DNA of 46,732 nt from a virus. Under the pieces are notes generated by a model, which had not been told where the DNA came from, ran no database searches, and was given only the letters and a program-made list of their open reading frames with translations. The stretch covers positions 5,533 through 52,264 of the IMG/VR virus record IMGVR_UViG_3300001589_000015. The stretch is one strand, 5' to 3'. Shown here piece after piece: positions 1 to 9,280 of the stretch. A program made the translations under genes and the position numbers. Each line of letters begins with the position of its first letter. The first letter of the stretch is position 1.

Positions 1-2889
1 AAAATACCAAATCAATTAGAGCATAAGTATCCTCGAGGTATTACAAATATAAGCGACAACAGATGTGGAGGTGTAAAACTTGTTCCTAAGAACTTTAACA
101 CAGACACAATTAAATACGTTGCTGTAAACCCAACAAGCGATAGAAGTTACCCAGTTGTAAAAGTAGACAACGTAGACGAGTATACTGAAGTATTCCAGGA
201 CTGTTGGATTGTAGACAGCGAATACGAATTAAATCAAAAGATAGAATGGACACCGCCATTGTTCCAACAGAACTGTATTCACACATTCCATGTAGGAGAT
301 CAACTTAGACATAAGTATCCTGAAAGCATGGGTGGCCTTAGATGGGTACCAGTCGACTGGAATGGTGATATAGTTATACATAGTGAAATGCTAAATGCTA
401 TACCAGAGTATCCGATATACTACCAAGATGATTCTTCAGTTAATCCTAACAAGGATCACAGTTGTTGGGTAGCAGATAGTTCTTATAGAATAGACGAAAG
501 CATTAAGTGGGCACCTGATTCATTTGATACAGATAAAGTTCACGTATTCCACATACACAATCAATTAACAAACAAGTACCCTCAAGAGATGGGTGGCCTG
601 TATTGGTATCCTCAAGAGCCAACAGAAGAAAAAGTAATACACACAGAGCCTTTAGTTATAAATGCTAAAACATATCCTATACTTAGGGTAACTAATCCTA
701 CAGACTTTAGTGCAGTAACAGAAGATTGCTGGTTAGTAGATGAGGAATATATACTAGACGATATAGACTTTGACTTTGTGCCATGGCAGAACAACAATGA
801 GAAAGATCAAGTACATGTATATCAAGTAAGTGGACAACTAGAGCATAAGTATCCAAAAGAGATGGGCGGTGTGTATTGGGTTCCAACTACTAACGTAGAT
901 GCAGAACTTAATATCCACGACACTACGCCTTTTGGAGAGCAGTTGACGTTTCCTGTATTTGATACAGAAGAGAAAGGTAGACAGGAATCAACATCATCTT
1001 GGTTCTGGGTAGTTGCATCTGATATAGAAGTATTAGATACATTTGACTTTACATTTGTTCCTAAGATTTGGGATCATGGTAAGACTCATGTATGGCAAAA
1101 ATTGCACCCAATCACTGGCAGACAGTACGATTATGCAGGTATACAGTTATGTCCTAAAGTAGCACAGACAACAGGACGGCCTAAGTACATACGCGAGCCT
1201 GCATGTAAGCAAATGGAATATCCAGTACATCACTTACAGCCTGAGGACTACAAAGACGGCTTAAACGACGTCTATGTGCGTCTAAGTAGCCAGTCAACCA
1301 CTGATATGTTCTGGGTAGTTGATGCTTTTACTAATATACATGAGGACTTTAAGTTCGATGTTTACCCTACGCAATGGGACAAAAACAATGTTCATGTGTT
1401 TGCAGACGAAGATGGAAACTACAATAATATTAGATTAATACCAAAGCAAACATTTATAGATAACGAGTACACTGATAAAGAGATAGCAAATAATACATTT
1501 AAAAATTTAAAACAAATGAATACTATTGCAAGTTATAGACCAAAATGGCCAATAGTAGACTTAGTTAATCAATATCCAGTATATCATATACAGCCAGATG
1601 ATTACAAAGACGGCTTATACGGAGCCTATGTGCGTCTAGCAGGCCAAACAACAAGAGATATGTTCTGGGTAGTTGATGCTTTTACAATGCTACATGAGGA
1701 CTTCAATTTTGAACACTACCCTACGAAAGAAGAAACAAAGTATGTCCATGTGTTTGCAGATGAGAATAACGAATTTAAAAACGTTAGATTAATACCAAAG
1801 TCTGCACTAGTTAAAGAATATACAAACAAAGAGATAGCAAACAACAGTTTTGAACACTTAAAACAAATAAATACTATAGCAAGCCTGATGCCTAAATGGC
1901 CAGTTATTCACTTGCAAAGTTTAGAACGTAGTGAGTTTGTAAACGCAATAAAGGATATAGACACACCCTTTGTTTGGACTACAGACCCAGATATCAAAGT
2001 GAATCAAGAGGTGCTTGATAGTGGATTCATGCCTGACATATTGGATATAACCAAAATCCATACTTGGCAGAAAACGAATCCTAGAACAACAAAAGTTCAT
2101 GCGTATGGAGGATTACGTCTCTGGCCCACGGAAGCAGACTATTCGAATTTAACATCAGACACACTTAGACAGAACAAGTTTAGAAATTTAAAATACGTTA
2201 AAGAACCAGGATCAGTATCAGTTCCGAACGAAGTTTTTGTACTTAGTTACAAAGAAGACCTACTGAGAGTAGAACAACACATTGCAATACTAGAACAAAA
2301 AGGGTTAGAAGTAACGCATGTAAGAGGAGTAGAAGGTATATTTGAGGCACACAAAGCCTGTGCTGAAAAATGTAATACTAAAATGTTCTGGGTAGTAGAT
2401 GCTGACGCAGAAGTTACAGATACTTTTGAATTTAATTATATACCAGATGTATATGATGAAGAAGTTGTCCATGTATGGGCAAGTAGTAATCCAATCAATG
2501 GATTGGAATACGGTTATGGAGGAGTCAAACTGTTTCCAACGGAAATGGTTAAAGACGCAAACACTTGGGGGATTGATTTCACGACTGGCCTTAGCAATAG
2601 ATTCAAGTCTATGCCAGAGGTCAGTTGTGTTACTAAATTTAACACAGATGCATTTAGCACTTGGAGGAGTGCATTCAGAGAGTGTGTGAAACTCACACTT
2701 AATGGAGATGCAGAGAGTCAAGGTCGACTAGACACTTGGCTTAACACTAGGGGCGAAGAGGACTTTACTGCTGATGCAGTAAAAGGAGCACTAGAGGGGA
2801 ACCAGTTTGCACTTGCAAACAAGGATAATTTAGAACAGTTAAATAAAATTAACGACTATGCCTGGTTAGAAGAACAATGGAATCAATAA
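1..2889 (+). CDS. Giant repeat protein with glycosyltransferase-like modules (5' partial)
   Basis: The frame is open from base 1, so the gene starts before the window; at least 962 residues are seen. The protein is a chain of about nine degenerate modules of 85-120 residues. A typical module has a 'HV(F/W)' strand, either 'QLxHKYPxxMGG' or 'YGG(V/L)(K/R)L', then 'FWVVD' or 'CWxVD', then 'DFxFxxxP'. The last full module (about residues 745-840) has 'GVEGIFEAHKA' followed by 'FWVVDADAEV', a DxD-like pattern reminiscent of GT-A glycosyltransferases. The earlier modules look like decayed or binding-only copies. The gene overlaps the next one by 13 nt, so the two are probably co-transcribed. The glycosyltransferase link comes from motif resemblance only; a structural or adhesin role is equally possible. 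Confidence 0.7.
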   Translation, partial: KIPNQLEHKYPRGITNISDNRCGGVKLVPKNFNTDTIKYVAVNPTSDRSYPVVKVDNVDEYTEVFQDCWIVDSEYELNQKIEWTPPLFQQNCIHTFHVGDQLRHKYPESMGGLRWVPVDWNGDIVIHSEMLNAIPEYPIYYQDDSSVNPNKDHSCWVADSSYRIDESIKWAPDSFDTDKVHVFHIHNQLTNKYPQEMGGLYWYPQEPTEEKVIHTEPLVINAKTYPILRVTNPTDFSAVTEDCWLVDEEYILDDIDFDFVPWQNNNEKDQVHVYQVSGQLEHKYPKEMGGVYWVPTTNVDAELNIHDTTPFGEQLTFPVFDTEEKGRQESTSSWFWVVASDIEVLDTFDFTFVPKIWDHGKTHVWQKLHPITGRQYDYAGIQLCPKVAQTTGRPKYIREPACKQMEYPVHHLQPEDYKDGLNDVYVRLSSQSTTDMFWVVDAFTNIHEDFKFDVYPTQWDKNNVHVFADEDGNYNNIRLIPKQTFIDNEYTDKEIANNTFKNLKQMNTIASYRPKWPIVDLVNQYPVYHIQPDDYKDGLYGAYVRLAGQTTRDMFWVVDAFTMLHEDFNFEHYPTKEETKYVHVFADENNEFKNVRLIPKSALVKEYTNKEIANNSFEHLKQINTIASLMPKWPVIHLQSLERSEFVNAIKDIDTPFVWTTDPDIKVNQEVLDSGFMPDILDITKIHTWQKTNPRTTKVHAYGGLRLWPTEADYSNLTSDTLRQNKFRNLKYVKEPGSVSVPNEVFVLSYKEDLLRVEQHIAILEQKGLEVTHVRGVEGIFEAHKACAEKCNTKMFWVVDADAEVTDTFEFNYIPDVYDEEVVHVWASSNPINGLEYGYGGVKLFPTEMVKDANTWGIDFTTGLSNRFKSMPEVSCVTKFNTDAFSTWRSAFRECVKLTLNGDAESQGRLDTWLNTRGEEDFTADAVKGALEGNQFALANKDNLEQLNKINDYAWLEEQWNQ
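1219..1910 (+). repeat. In-frame tandem duplication, period about 354 bp
   Basis: Bases 1219-1560 and 1573-1910 inside the giant repeat gene are two copies of the same segment, offset by 354 nt (118 codons). The offset is 354 at three anchor points (1219/1573, 1260/1614, 1393/1747) and 351 near the end, so one codon was gained or lost. Long stretches are nearly identical at DNA level, for example around 'atgttctgggtagttgatgc' in both copies. This is a fairly recent duplication compared with the other, strongly diverged modules. Confidence 0.85.
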
Positions 2890-3551
2890 AATTAGACTCT
2901 TGGAATGATGTAGAAGTATACATAGACAATGGGTTTATGAAAATACCACCTAGTTACTTTGAACGAGCAATAATGGATAGTAGATATCCACGTGATGCTT
3001 TTAGTAAGGGGCAACTAGCAAGTAAAAGTTGGTTATTAGACAAACTATATCATTATACTATGCTGGATTCAAAACCAACAGTAGCACTACTAGGTTGTTG
3101 GATAGGCAGTTTAGTTGAGCCATTATTAAAAAGTATTCCTATAGACCGTGTATATGGTATAGACATAGATGCTAAAAGTATTGAAATGGCAGAAAAGTTT
3201 AATCAAAAACATGTAGCAAACGATTGGAAGTTTAAAGGTGTTGTTGCAGATGCAAGTATATTAGATATTAATCATATGGAATTTGAAACAGGCGGTGAAT
3301 TAATAGCAGTATCACCGGGTATGGTAATTAACACTAGTTGCGAACATATGGACAATAATTGGTTTGATACAGCAGGTAGTAACCAACTTATAGTTATGCA
3401 AACAAATAACAAAGAAGAGTTTGACGGGCATGTTAATGTGTGTTACACTATAAAAGAGATGCAGGAAAAGTATCCGTTAAGTAAAATACTTTATATCGGG
3501 TCATTAGAAACTCCTGCCTATACACGATTCATGCAAATAGGATATAAGTAA
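2877..3551 (+). CDS. Class I SAM-dependent methyltransferase-like protein
   Basis: 224 residues. A glycine-containing loop 'VALLGCWIGSLV' (about residues 69-80) is followed by the acidic strand end 'VYGIDID' (about 97-103), the expected spacing for motifs I and II of a Rossmann-fold SAM methyltransferase. Later residues include 'VINTSCEHM', which could form part of the acceptor site. The target (small molecule, glycan, protein or DNA) cannot be read from the sequence. The start overlaps the end of the giant repeat gene by 13 nt, and its stop shares an A with the next start (TAATG), so it sits in a tight operon of surface-type genes. Confidence 0.75.
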   Translation: MESIKLDSWNDVEVYIDNGFMKIPPSYFERAIMDSRYPRDAFSKGQLASKSWLLDKLYHYTMLDSKPTVALLGCWIGSLVEPLLKSIPIDRVYGIDIDAKSIEMAEKFNQKHVANDWKFKGVVADASILDINHMEFETGGELIAVSPGMVINTSCEHMDNNWFDTAGSNQLIVMQTNNKEEFDGHVNVCYTIKEMQEKYPLSKILYIGSLETPAYTRFMQIGYK

Positions 3552-4102
3552 TGAACAGTAGAGTAATTAATTTTTATGGTGGCCCAGGCTCAGGCAAGAG
3601 CACAAAGGCCGCAGGATTATATTACAAGATGAATATGGCAGGTTACAATGTTGAGCTCGTTAACGAGTTTGCAAAAGAATGTGTGTGGGAAGATAATGTT
3701 CCTATGCTTAAAGACCAGTTATACATGTTAGCACATCAGCACAGAAAAATACTTAGACTAGCAGGTAAAGTTAATTACATAATTACAGACTCACCTGTGC
3801 TATTAAGTGGCATTTATAGAGAATTATATGATGGTGCTTTATACAGCGACCTAATAGATCAACTTGCATTAGAGTGTTATCACAAATATGATAACTTAAA
3901 TTTTATGCTAGAACGACCTGATGTGTTTATACAAAATGGTAGAGCACAAGACGAGCAAGGAAGTGTAAATATCGATGACGCTATTTTAAAGCAGTTTGCA
4001 GATTTAAAGATACCATTCTTTAAACTACCGGAAGGGCAAGAAGCAGTAGAAGTAGCATATGAATATGTTCAAAAAAGAGCAAGGAGAACGTGGTTACCAT
4101 GA
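3551..4102 (+). CDS. P-loop NTPase / nucleotide kinase-like protein
   Basis: 183 residues. The N-terminus carries a clean Walker A motif, 'FYGGPGSGKST' (about residues 8-18), followed by a helix as in AAA_28 or NadR-type kinases. 'IITDSPVLLSG' near residue 78 fits a kinase-style DxD/DSP acceptor strand. No DNA-binding or helicase motifs are present. A small-molecule kinase is the most likely role, but the substrate is unknown. The start overlaps the methyltransferase stop (TAATG) and the stop overlaps the next small gene (ATGA), so translation is probably coupled. Confidence 0.7.
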   Translation: MNSRVINFYGGPGSGKSTKAAGLYYKMNMAGYNVELVNEFAKECVWEDNVPMLKDQLYMLAHQHRKILRLAGKVNYIITDSPVLLSGIYRELYDGALYSDLIDQLALECYHKYDNLNFMLERPDVFIQNGRAQDEQGSVNIDDAILKQFADLKIPFFKLPEGQEAVEVAYEYVQKRARRTWLP

Positions 4103-4269
4103 TATGTGTACAAAACATGCCAAAAGAAGATGTTAAAAAACTATTAATAAATACAACGATAGAAAGGCTTATGGTTACAGCAGGAATATGTCATTGTCCT
4201 GAATGTAGGAAAAGTATCCATAAAGCATTATTGGAGAATGCTGTTGAAAGTAGCAATATGCGGCTGTAG
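4099..4269 (+). CDS. Small protein with CxCPxC zinc-binding-like motif
   Basis: 56 residues, beginning at an ATG that overlaps the previous stop (ATGA), with AGGAG 12 nt upstream. The middle of the protein has 'CHCPECRKSIH', a cluster of three Cys and two His that could bind one zinc ion. The 3' end overlaps the start of the next gene by 32 nt in another frame. I do not recognise a family. The overlaps on both sides and the good ribosome site support a real gene; the short length leaves doubt. Confidence 0.55.
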   Translation: MICVQNMPKEDVKKLLINTTIERLMVTAGICHCPECRKSIHKALLENAVESSNMRL

Positions 4270-5086
4270 TTGGAGCAGTAGAGACGAAACACTACCAAAC
4301 ACTGAGTTTGGCTCTATGGTTACGGAATACATAACCAGAGAGTACCAAGAGTCTTTTTATCTAAACCTTGCAACTGTAGGTGCTAGTAATTTTGTTATAA
4401 GAAACCAAATCGACTTTGCTATAGATACTGCTGAAGCAGACTTAATAATTATAAATTGGACTACTCCTACAAGAATAGAATGGAATCATAACCCTGAAGC
4501 ATCCTTTAATCCAACATTAACTATTGAAAACTTTGATTACTGTATAAATCCAACCAAATTAGTTAATAGAAATCATGTAGTTGATTGCAATCCTGCAATG
4601 GCATTTAATAGTATCACTACAATGCTAGATGAGGATAGGTTTGACCATTTCCTAACTTCAACTATGGGCGAACAAGGATTGCCTATAACAGAAGAAATGT
4701 TTAACAGTTTTAAAAAGTATTATTTGTATTGGTATGATAGCAAATTAGAATTAGCAAAGCAAATTCACTTAGTTAAGAGTGCTGTTTTTGATTTAGAAGT
4801 AAACGATATACCTTATTTAATGAGTCCTAATACTTTATTCTACTTACAGGACATTAATGAAAATGCTCATTATTGGGAAAAGTTAGTAGATTTTATACCA
4901 GGCCGCAAACGAATTAAAGGTGTTGCTAGTATGTTAAGAGAGCATGATGAGGAACTAAAAGGATGGCATGACTATTCAAAGAACCCAGGTGCTAAATTAA
5001 GTTACCACATATCCCCACAAGCACAGAAGCATTACTTTAATAATTATTTAAAACCAAAAGTAGATAACTTACTATCTAAACTGTAG
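4238..5086 (+). CDS. SGNH-hydrolase-like protein (copy 1)
   Basis: 282 residues. It begins with a hydrophobic strand ending in 'GCSWSS' (about residues 9-14), the nucleophile-serine block of SGNH/GDSL hydrolases. 'GASNFVIR' near residue 47 fits the Gly/Asn oxyanion blocks. Near the C-terminus 'YHISPQAQKHY' supplies a catalytic-type His, but the Asp two residues before it, usual in DxxH, is not evident. It is paralogous to the genes at 6049 and 17679. Likely jobs are trimming or acyl exchange on surface glycans or lipids. The 3' end overlaps the opposing gene by 43 nt. Confidence 0.65.
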   Translation: MLLKVAICGCSWSSRDETLPNTEFGSMVTEYITREYQESFYLNLATVGASNFVIRNQIDFAIDTAEADLIIINWTTPTRIEWNHNPEASFNPTLTIENFDYCINPTKLVNRNHVVDCNPAMAFNSITTMLDEDRFDHFLTSTMGEQGLPITEEMFNSFKKYYLYWYDSKLELAKQIHLVKSAVFDLEVNDIPYLMSPNTLFYLQDINENAHYWEKLVDFIPGRKRIKGVASMLREHDEELKGWHDYSKNPGAKLSYHISPQAQKHYFNNYLKPKVDNLLSKL

Positions 5087-6024
5087 TCAAACGTTCTTAA
5101 GTGATTGTAGTTATGATCTAGTATATCCTGCATATCTTTAAACATATCTAAGTAATTCGATTCTATTTTATCCATTAAGTCGCAAACCATACTAGCACGT
5201 TTAGTAGTGTTTAGTTCTTCATCATAACTTTCATCCCAGTATTCTGAGAACGTTTTAAATCCTACATCATTTAAATGTTTAAGTGTAAAAGGTTGTCCTA
5301 CCATTAAAAATGGTGTTCTGCTGTTAAAACAGTTATATGTCTTTTCTGTTATAAAAAGGTAGTTAGGGTCATACCATGTATCAGTCTCATTAACAATATG
5401 AATGTATGCACTCTGATATAACCAAGTAGGTGTTTTCATGCCAGAGCCAATTGCTGTAAATTCTTGATCAACTGTTTTAGGCAACAGGTTATGAAGATGA
5501 CTGTATTGAGTAGGTTGATTATCTAGTAATGGTCCACAACTCCATATGGCATCTTTATGACGAATATGATTAACAATCTGTAACCTTACTTCCGTTGTTC
5601 TGCGATTAAAACTACTGAATGTTGCTTTTCGTTCATGTAGTTGTCTAACAAACTCCCATTGATTAGATGCGGTATTTACAGAATCCCTTGCAAAATTAGG
5701 TATGTAAATGCATTTATTAGGATAGAGAATCTCGTTATAAGGATTATTATCTAATAACACCCAATCATCTATGTTATACTTAGACAGTAACTTATCTATC
5801 TTTGGATGATCTTTTCTGTATATGGGATTAGTTTCATAAGGATCGTTTGCTTCATTTATAATGAAATCATCGTTATTATAAAACATCGATTCCATAGGAT
5901 ACCATATTGCCAGTTTAGCCTTACCACTGCTTAGATCGTCTTGTATGCTGTCTAAGTTAGGGGTTTCCTCCCATGGTAGTTGTATTACAGCATAGTATTG
6001 GTCGCCTAGATAAACTTTTTGCAT
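5044..6024 (-). CDS. Glycosyltransferase-like protein (fucosyltransferase/exostosin type)
   Basis: 326 residues. The C-terminal half has 'FITEKTYNCFNSRTPFLMVG' and then 'LKHLNDVGFKTF', the arrangement seen in the nucleotide-sugar-binding half of GT10-type fucosyltransferases and related phage GT-B enzymes (a Glu-Lys-Thr motif, then a 'P(F/I)' strand and a helix). The N-terminal half is not recognisable. It is a single minus-strand gene lying between two plus-strand SGNH genes and overlaps the first by 43 nt at the 3' end. A role in modifying host or virion glycans is inferred from the fold only. Confidence 0.6.
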   Translation of the reverse strand: MQKVYLGDQYYAVIQLPWEETPNLDSIQDDLSSGKAKLAIWYPMESMFYNNDDFIINEANDPYETNPIYRKDHPKIDKLLSKYNIDDWVLLDNNPYNEILYPNKCIYIPNFARDSVNTASNQWEFVRQLHERKATFSSFNRRTTEVRLQIVNHIRHKDAIWSCGPLLDNQPTQYSHLHNLLPKTVDQEFTAIGSGMKTPTWLYQSAYIHIVNETDTWYDPNYLFITEKTYNCFNSRTPFLMVGQPFTLKHLNDVGFKTFSEYWDESYDEELNTTKRASMVCDLMDKIESNYLDMFKDMQDILDHNYNHLRTFDYSLDSKLSTFGFK

Positions 6025-6035
6025 AATGTTATTTA

Positions 6036-6043
6036 ACTAAATA
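6036..6043 (+). promoter_or_regulatory. Late-type promoter box, 5 nt before ATG
   Basis: ACTAAATA, a variant of the T4 late consensus TATAAATA, ends 5 nt before the ATG at 6049 and no ribosome site lies between. The same spacing is seen at 17670 and 39298. Confidence 0.45.
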
Positions 6044-6048
6044 CTACT

Positions 6049-6936
6049 ATGAAATTCGTCGTATGTGGTTGTAGTTGGAGCAGTATAGACCCTAGTTTTC
6101 CGGAAACGGATCATGGTCACTTCATTGCTAAACACTTTGGATGGGACTATCATAATATTGCTCGAGTAGGGTGCGATAACTTTGGCATACGTTTACAAAT
6201 AGATTATGCTGTAGACGTTCTTAAAGCAGATATTGTACTTGTAAACTGGACTACAGCATGTAGAGTTACCTGGAACCACAAAGGCAAACGATATTATCCT
6301 ACACTTGGTTTAAAACAATTAGATTATGATGTAGATAACTTCTTTGACAATAAACGTTGTCATCCTGCAAAAGACGAACCAGACTTTGATCCCACAATTA
6401 TTTCACAAAGCATTACAGGTCTTGTTTCTTTTGGTAACTTAATGGGCACTTATGAAGAAGCAATAGAAGAATGGGAATGGCTTCCACATCATATGAGTGA
6501 AAAACAATTCTATGCATTTAGAGATTACTATATACATTTATACGATGACGACTTAGAAGCACACAAACAGTATTACCTTATAGAAAGTGCTGTATCTAAA
6601 CTACAAAAGTCTGGAACTAAGTTTGTTATGTCTCCCAATACATTTAATTTTACTCAGGCTCATGCAATGAAAGAAGGCCACAGTATCGATGACCATGAAA
6701 AGATAAACAGGGCACCACATGACGAAATGTATAATGAGTGGAATATAATTCCAAAAGAAAATATAATTGCTCAGCCTGATGATAAAACTATATCAGATGC
6801 ACTACAATGGGACTTTGAAATAATGGAAGATCCTATAAACTATCCTACGCATGATCATTGTCATCACCTAAGTGCTGAATCCCAAGAGAGATGGGCAAAC
6901 GAATTTGCTATTCCAAAACTTAAAGGTTTATTGTAA
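6049..6936 (+). CDS. SGNH-hydrolase-like protein (copy 2)
   Basis: 295 residues, a clear paralogue of the gene at 4238: 'VVCGCSWSSIDP' at the N-terminus, 'GCDNFGIRLQIDYAVD' near residue 42, 'VLVNWTT' near residue 66 and 'FVMSPNT' near residue 196 all have counterparts there. Near the C-terminus 'DHCHHLSAESQ' supplies a DxxH-type Asp/His pair, so this copy keeps a fuller catalytic set than copy 1. A late-type promoter box ends 5 nt before the start and there is no Shine-Dalgarno sequence. The 3' end overlaps the opposing lipoprotein gene by 17 nt. Confidence 0.65.
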   Translation: MKFVVCGCSWSSIDPSFPETDHGHFIAKHFGWDYHNIARVGCDNFGIRLQIDYAVDVLKADIVLVNWTTACRVTWNHKGKRYYPTLGLKQLDYDVDNFFDNKRCHPAKDEPDFDPTIISQSITGLVSFGNLMGTYEEAIEEWEWLPHHMSEKQFYAFRDYYIHLYDDDLEAHKQYYLIESAVSKLQKSGTKFVMSPNTFNFTQAHAMKEGHSIDDHEKINRAPHDEMYNEWNIIPKENIIAQPDDKTISDALQWDFEIMEDPINYPTHDHCHHLSAESQERWANEFAIPKLKGLL

Positions 6937-9280
6937 AACCTAATTCACTGGTTACACGATCTTCTGTATCAGTTTTTAATCTAAAGTAAATATTATTCCA
7001 CTTATGTGTAAACATAAGTTTACCTACTGTTAGATCATTATGGAATTGATATTTAAGACCATCAGCAAATTTTACTTTTGTGTCTTCTAATGTTGTATGG
7101 TAGTCTATTCCTAATGTTAAAAATGTTGCTCCAAATGTACTTTGTATATTATATGTAACATCTGCAAAGATATTAGCATCTAACATTGTGAAACCATTTA
7201 TTTTAACATTAAAGGAACTGCCATGTTCAGTAAAGCCTTTTACTCTCGAGTATGTCATACCATATCCTACTGAGGCATATAGATTTGGATTGAATACCTT
7301 ATTAAGTTCTATAAATGAAGTAAAGGATTTTACTTTAACATCTGCTGTTCCTGTACCATACCAAAGTGTATCATTTTGTGCTTTAATGGTTCTATCCGCG
7401 TAGTAATAGCCGAGGTGCAGAGCGTCTGCAGTAGTATCCCAACCAACTAAACCACCTTCTATATCGCCATTAAAGTCTGCAATAAAGAAGTCTCCGTAAC
7501 TAGCACCTAACATTTCAGCACCTTCTACACGGTTATAGAGCACATTATCGCTTCTTACACTTACTCTAAGGTCGTCTAACAGGCTTTTTGATTCGAATAT
7601 GGTGTTGACATACCCTGTAGGTTTAGTAGTTATGTCGTTCATCATTTGCATTAATGGTGGATCTAATACTTGAAAGAATGTCGATGTTTGTGAGTCTGTT
7701 GTTCGTTCATCTGTATAACCTATGAAATCATACTGCCATTTGCCGTCTATCTCAATAGGATAATATCTACAACCACCACAGTCTCCTTGATTAGGAAAGT
7801 TGTCATACAATTCAAACGAACCGCCATTGTTAATTAATACATACGTTCCATTAACACTATCAACTATATCTAAGTCGCCATCGTTGTCAAAGTCTAATAC
7901 ATGTAATGACCCTTCACCATTCCACCAATCACCTGAGCCATCTTTGTACTTTGTAATAGAACCGTATTGTTCTGATACATCTGTAAACGTACCATTACCA
8001 TTGTTGAGAAATAGTTGTATTACTCTACCGTCATAGTAAGGGTCTACTTTAGTTGATGCTAGTATAATATCTAAATAGCCATCACCATTGATATCCATTG
8101 TTTCCATATCATTAGCAATACCATTAGCACCAAAGTAATTGCTAGGTAACTCAGTCCATAGTTTAGACCAATCCATATTACCATCGTTCCAAAATACTGC
8201 ACCAGCACTATTGCTATATGTTTCAGCAAATCCGTATACTTCTGCTTCACTAGGGTTTGCCCAGCCTACAGAAACATCAACATGTCCATCGTTATCAAAG
8301 TCACCTATAGCGGCCGTAGTATTCCATAATACATGATCTGCACCCATATCACTTGCAGAAGGCATCTTATAAAAGTTCCAATTGGTATCTGTAAAATTAC
8401 CTGTGCCATCATTTATAATTGCACCCATAGTATGATTAGTCCCAAACTCATTATGAGTCCAAGCACCAAATATATCTAAGTCTCCGTCGTTGTCTAAATC
8501 ACCAGCAACTATGTCATGACTGTATGCACCGTGCTCAGCAAACATCCAACTAGGTAAATTAGTTTGGCCTTTGTTTTCTATTACACCGTTATTGCTTAAA
8601 TGTAAAATACTAGGCTTCATGAAGTCATCAATGCCATCACCATTAAAGTCAGCAACTAAACTTCTTTGTAAGTGTCGCACCATACCGCATTCGTGTTGTG
8701 CATCTGTTTTAAAGTCTAGGTCACCATAGTTAATACATGGACTTGACCCACTTGCAAACAGTTCCGGACTATAAACAAAGTGTCCACTACCATCATTAAG
8801 AAATGCATGTAAGTATGAACGAGGCATATCTTCTCTATCACCTTCAAAGAACCCTTCGTAATAAAAGTCCTGGTGACCATCTCCGTTCAAGTCCGCTCTA
8901 TGGATAACACCTGCATTCAGGAAAGGTCCTGCGTCTTGTACTTCCTGCGGATTTCTACTTGTCCCGTCATGCCTACCTTGTGTAGTAATTTGAAAGAAAC
9001 CATAGTCTGCTATTTTATATTTGTCTGTCTTTGCAAAGTTAGAATCGTCTAAGTAGTTACCACTACTATAAGTAACAGTTATGTCACCATGCATAGTATC
9101 ATAAGTATACTCAAATGGTTCTATTGTTTGAAATGGTTGTACAGGTGTTGTTGGTGTTGTTGCTACTTGCTCTTGAACTAGGGCACTACTACCTCCTCCA
9201 CTTGCACATGATGTTAATGCAACGCCTATAAGGAGTAAAACTCCAATGTCTATTACATTTTTAAGCAACTTGTTTAACAT
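6920..9280 (-). CDS. FG-GAP/VCBS-repeat lipoprotein with possible C-terminal beta-barrel
   Basis: 786 residues when started at the ATG preceded by AGGGGGAA. The N-terminus is a lipoprotein signal: charged 'MLNKLLK', a hydrophobic run, then lipobox 'LTSC' before 'ASGGG'. The body has at least six calcium-loop repeats ('DLNGDGHQD', 'DFNGDGIDD', 'DLDNDGDLD', 'DFDNDGHVD', 'DINGDGYLD', 'DFDNDGDLD') typical of an integrin-like beta-propeller. The last 130 residues alternate hydrophobic and polar residues and end 'GFTINL', like an outer-membrane barrel strand. An exported host-surface protein is unusual for a phage. Possible roles are superinfection exclusion or altering the host surface; both are inference. 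Confidence 0.75.
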   Translation of the reverse strand: MLNKLLKNVIDIGVLLLIGVALTSCASGGGSSALVQEQVATTPTTPVQPFQTIEPFEYTYDTMHGDITVTYSSGNYLDDSNFAKTDKYKIADYGFFQITTQGRHDGTSRNPQEVQDAGPFLNAGVIHRADLNGDGHQDFYYEGFFEGDREDMPRSYLHAFLNDGSGHFVYSPELFASGSSPCINYGDLDFKTDAQHECGMVRHLQRSLVADFNGDGIDDFMKPSILHLSNNGVIENKGQTNLPSWMFAEHGAYSHDIVAGDLDNDGDLDIFGAWTHNEFGTNHTMGAIINDGTGNFTDTNWNFYKMPSASDMGADHVLWNTTAAIGDFDNDGHVDVSVGWANPSEAEVYGFAETYSNSAGAVFWNDGNMDWSKLWTELPSNYFGANGIANDMETMDINGDGYLDIILASTKVDPYYDGRVIQLFLNNGNGTFTDVSEQYGSITKYKDGSGDWWNGEGSLHVLDFDNDGDLDIVDSVNGTYVLINNGGSFELYDNFPNQGDCGGCRYYPIEIDGKWQYDFIGYTDERTTDSQTSTFFQVLDPPLMQMMNDITTKPTGYVNTIFESKSLLDDLRVSVRSDNVLYNRVEGAEMLGASYGDFFIADFNGDIEGGLVGWDTTADALHLGYYYADRTIKAQNDTLWYGTGTADVKVKSFTSFIELNKVFNPNLYASVGYGMTYSRVKGFTEHGSSFNVKINGFTMLDANIFADVTYNIQSTFGATFLTLGIDYHTTLEDTKVKFADGLKYQFHNDLTVGKLMFTHKWNNIYFRLKTDTEDRVTSELGFTINL

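Noticed and set aside
259-2889. Start of the first gene at base 259
   Set aside because: The same frame is open to base 1 and encodes another copy of the repeat module; 259 is only an internal TTG codon.
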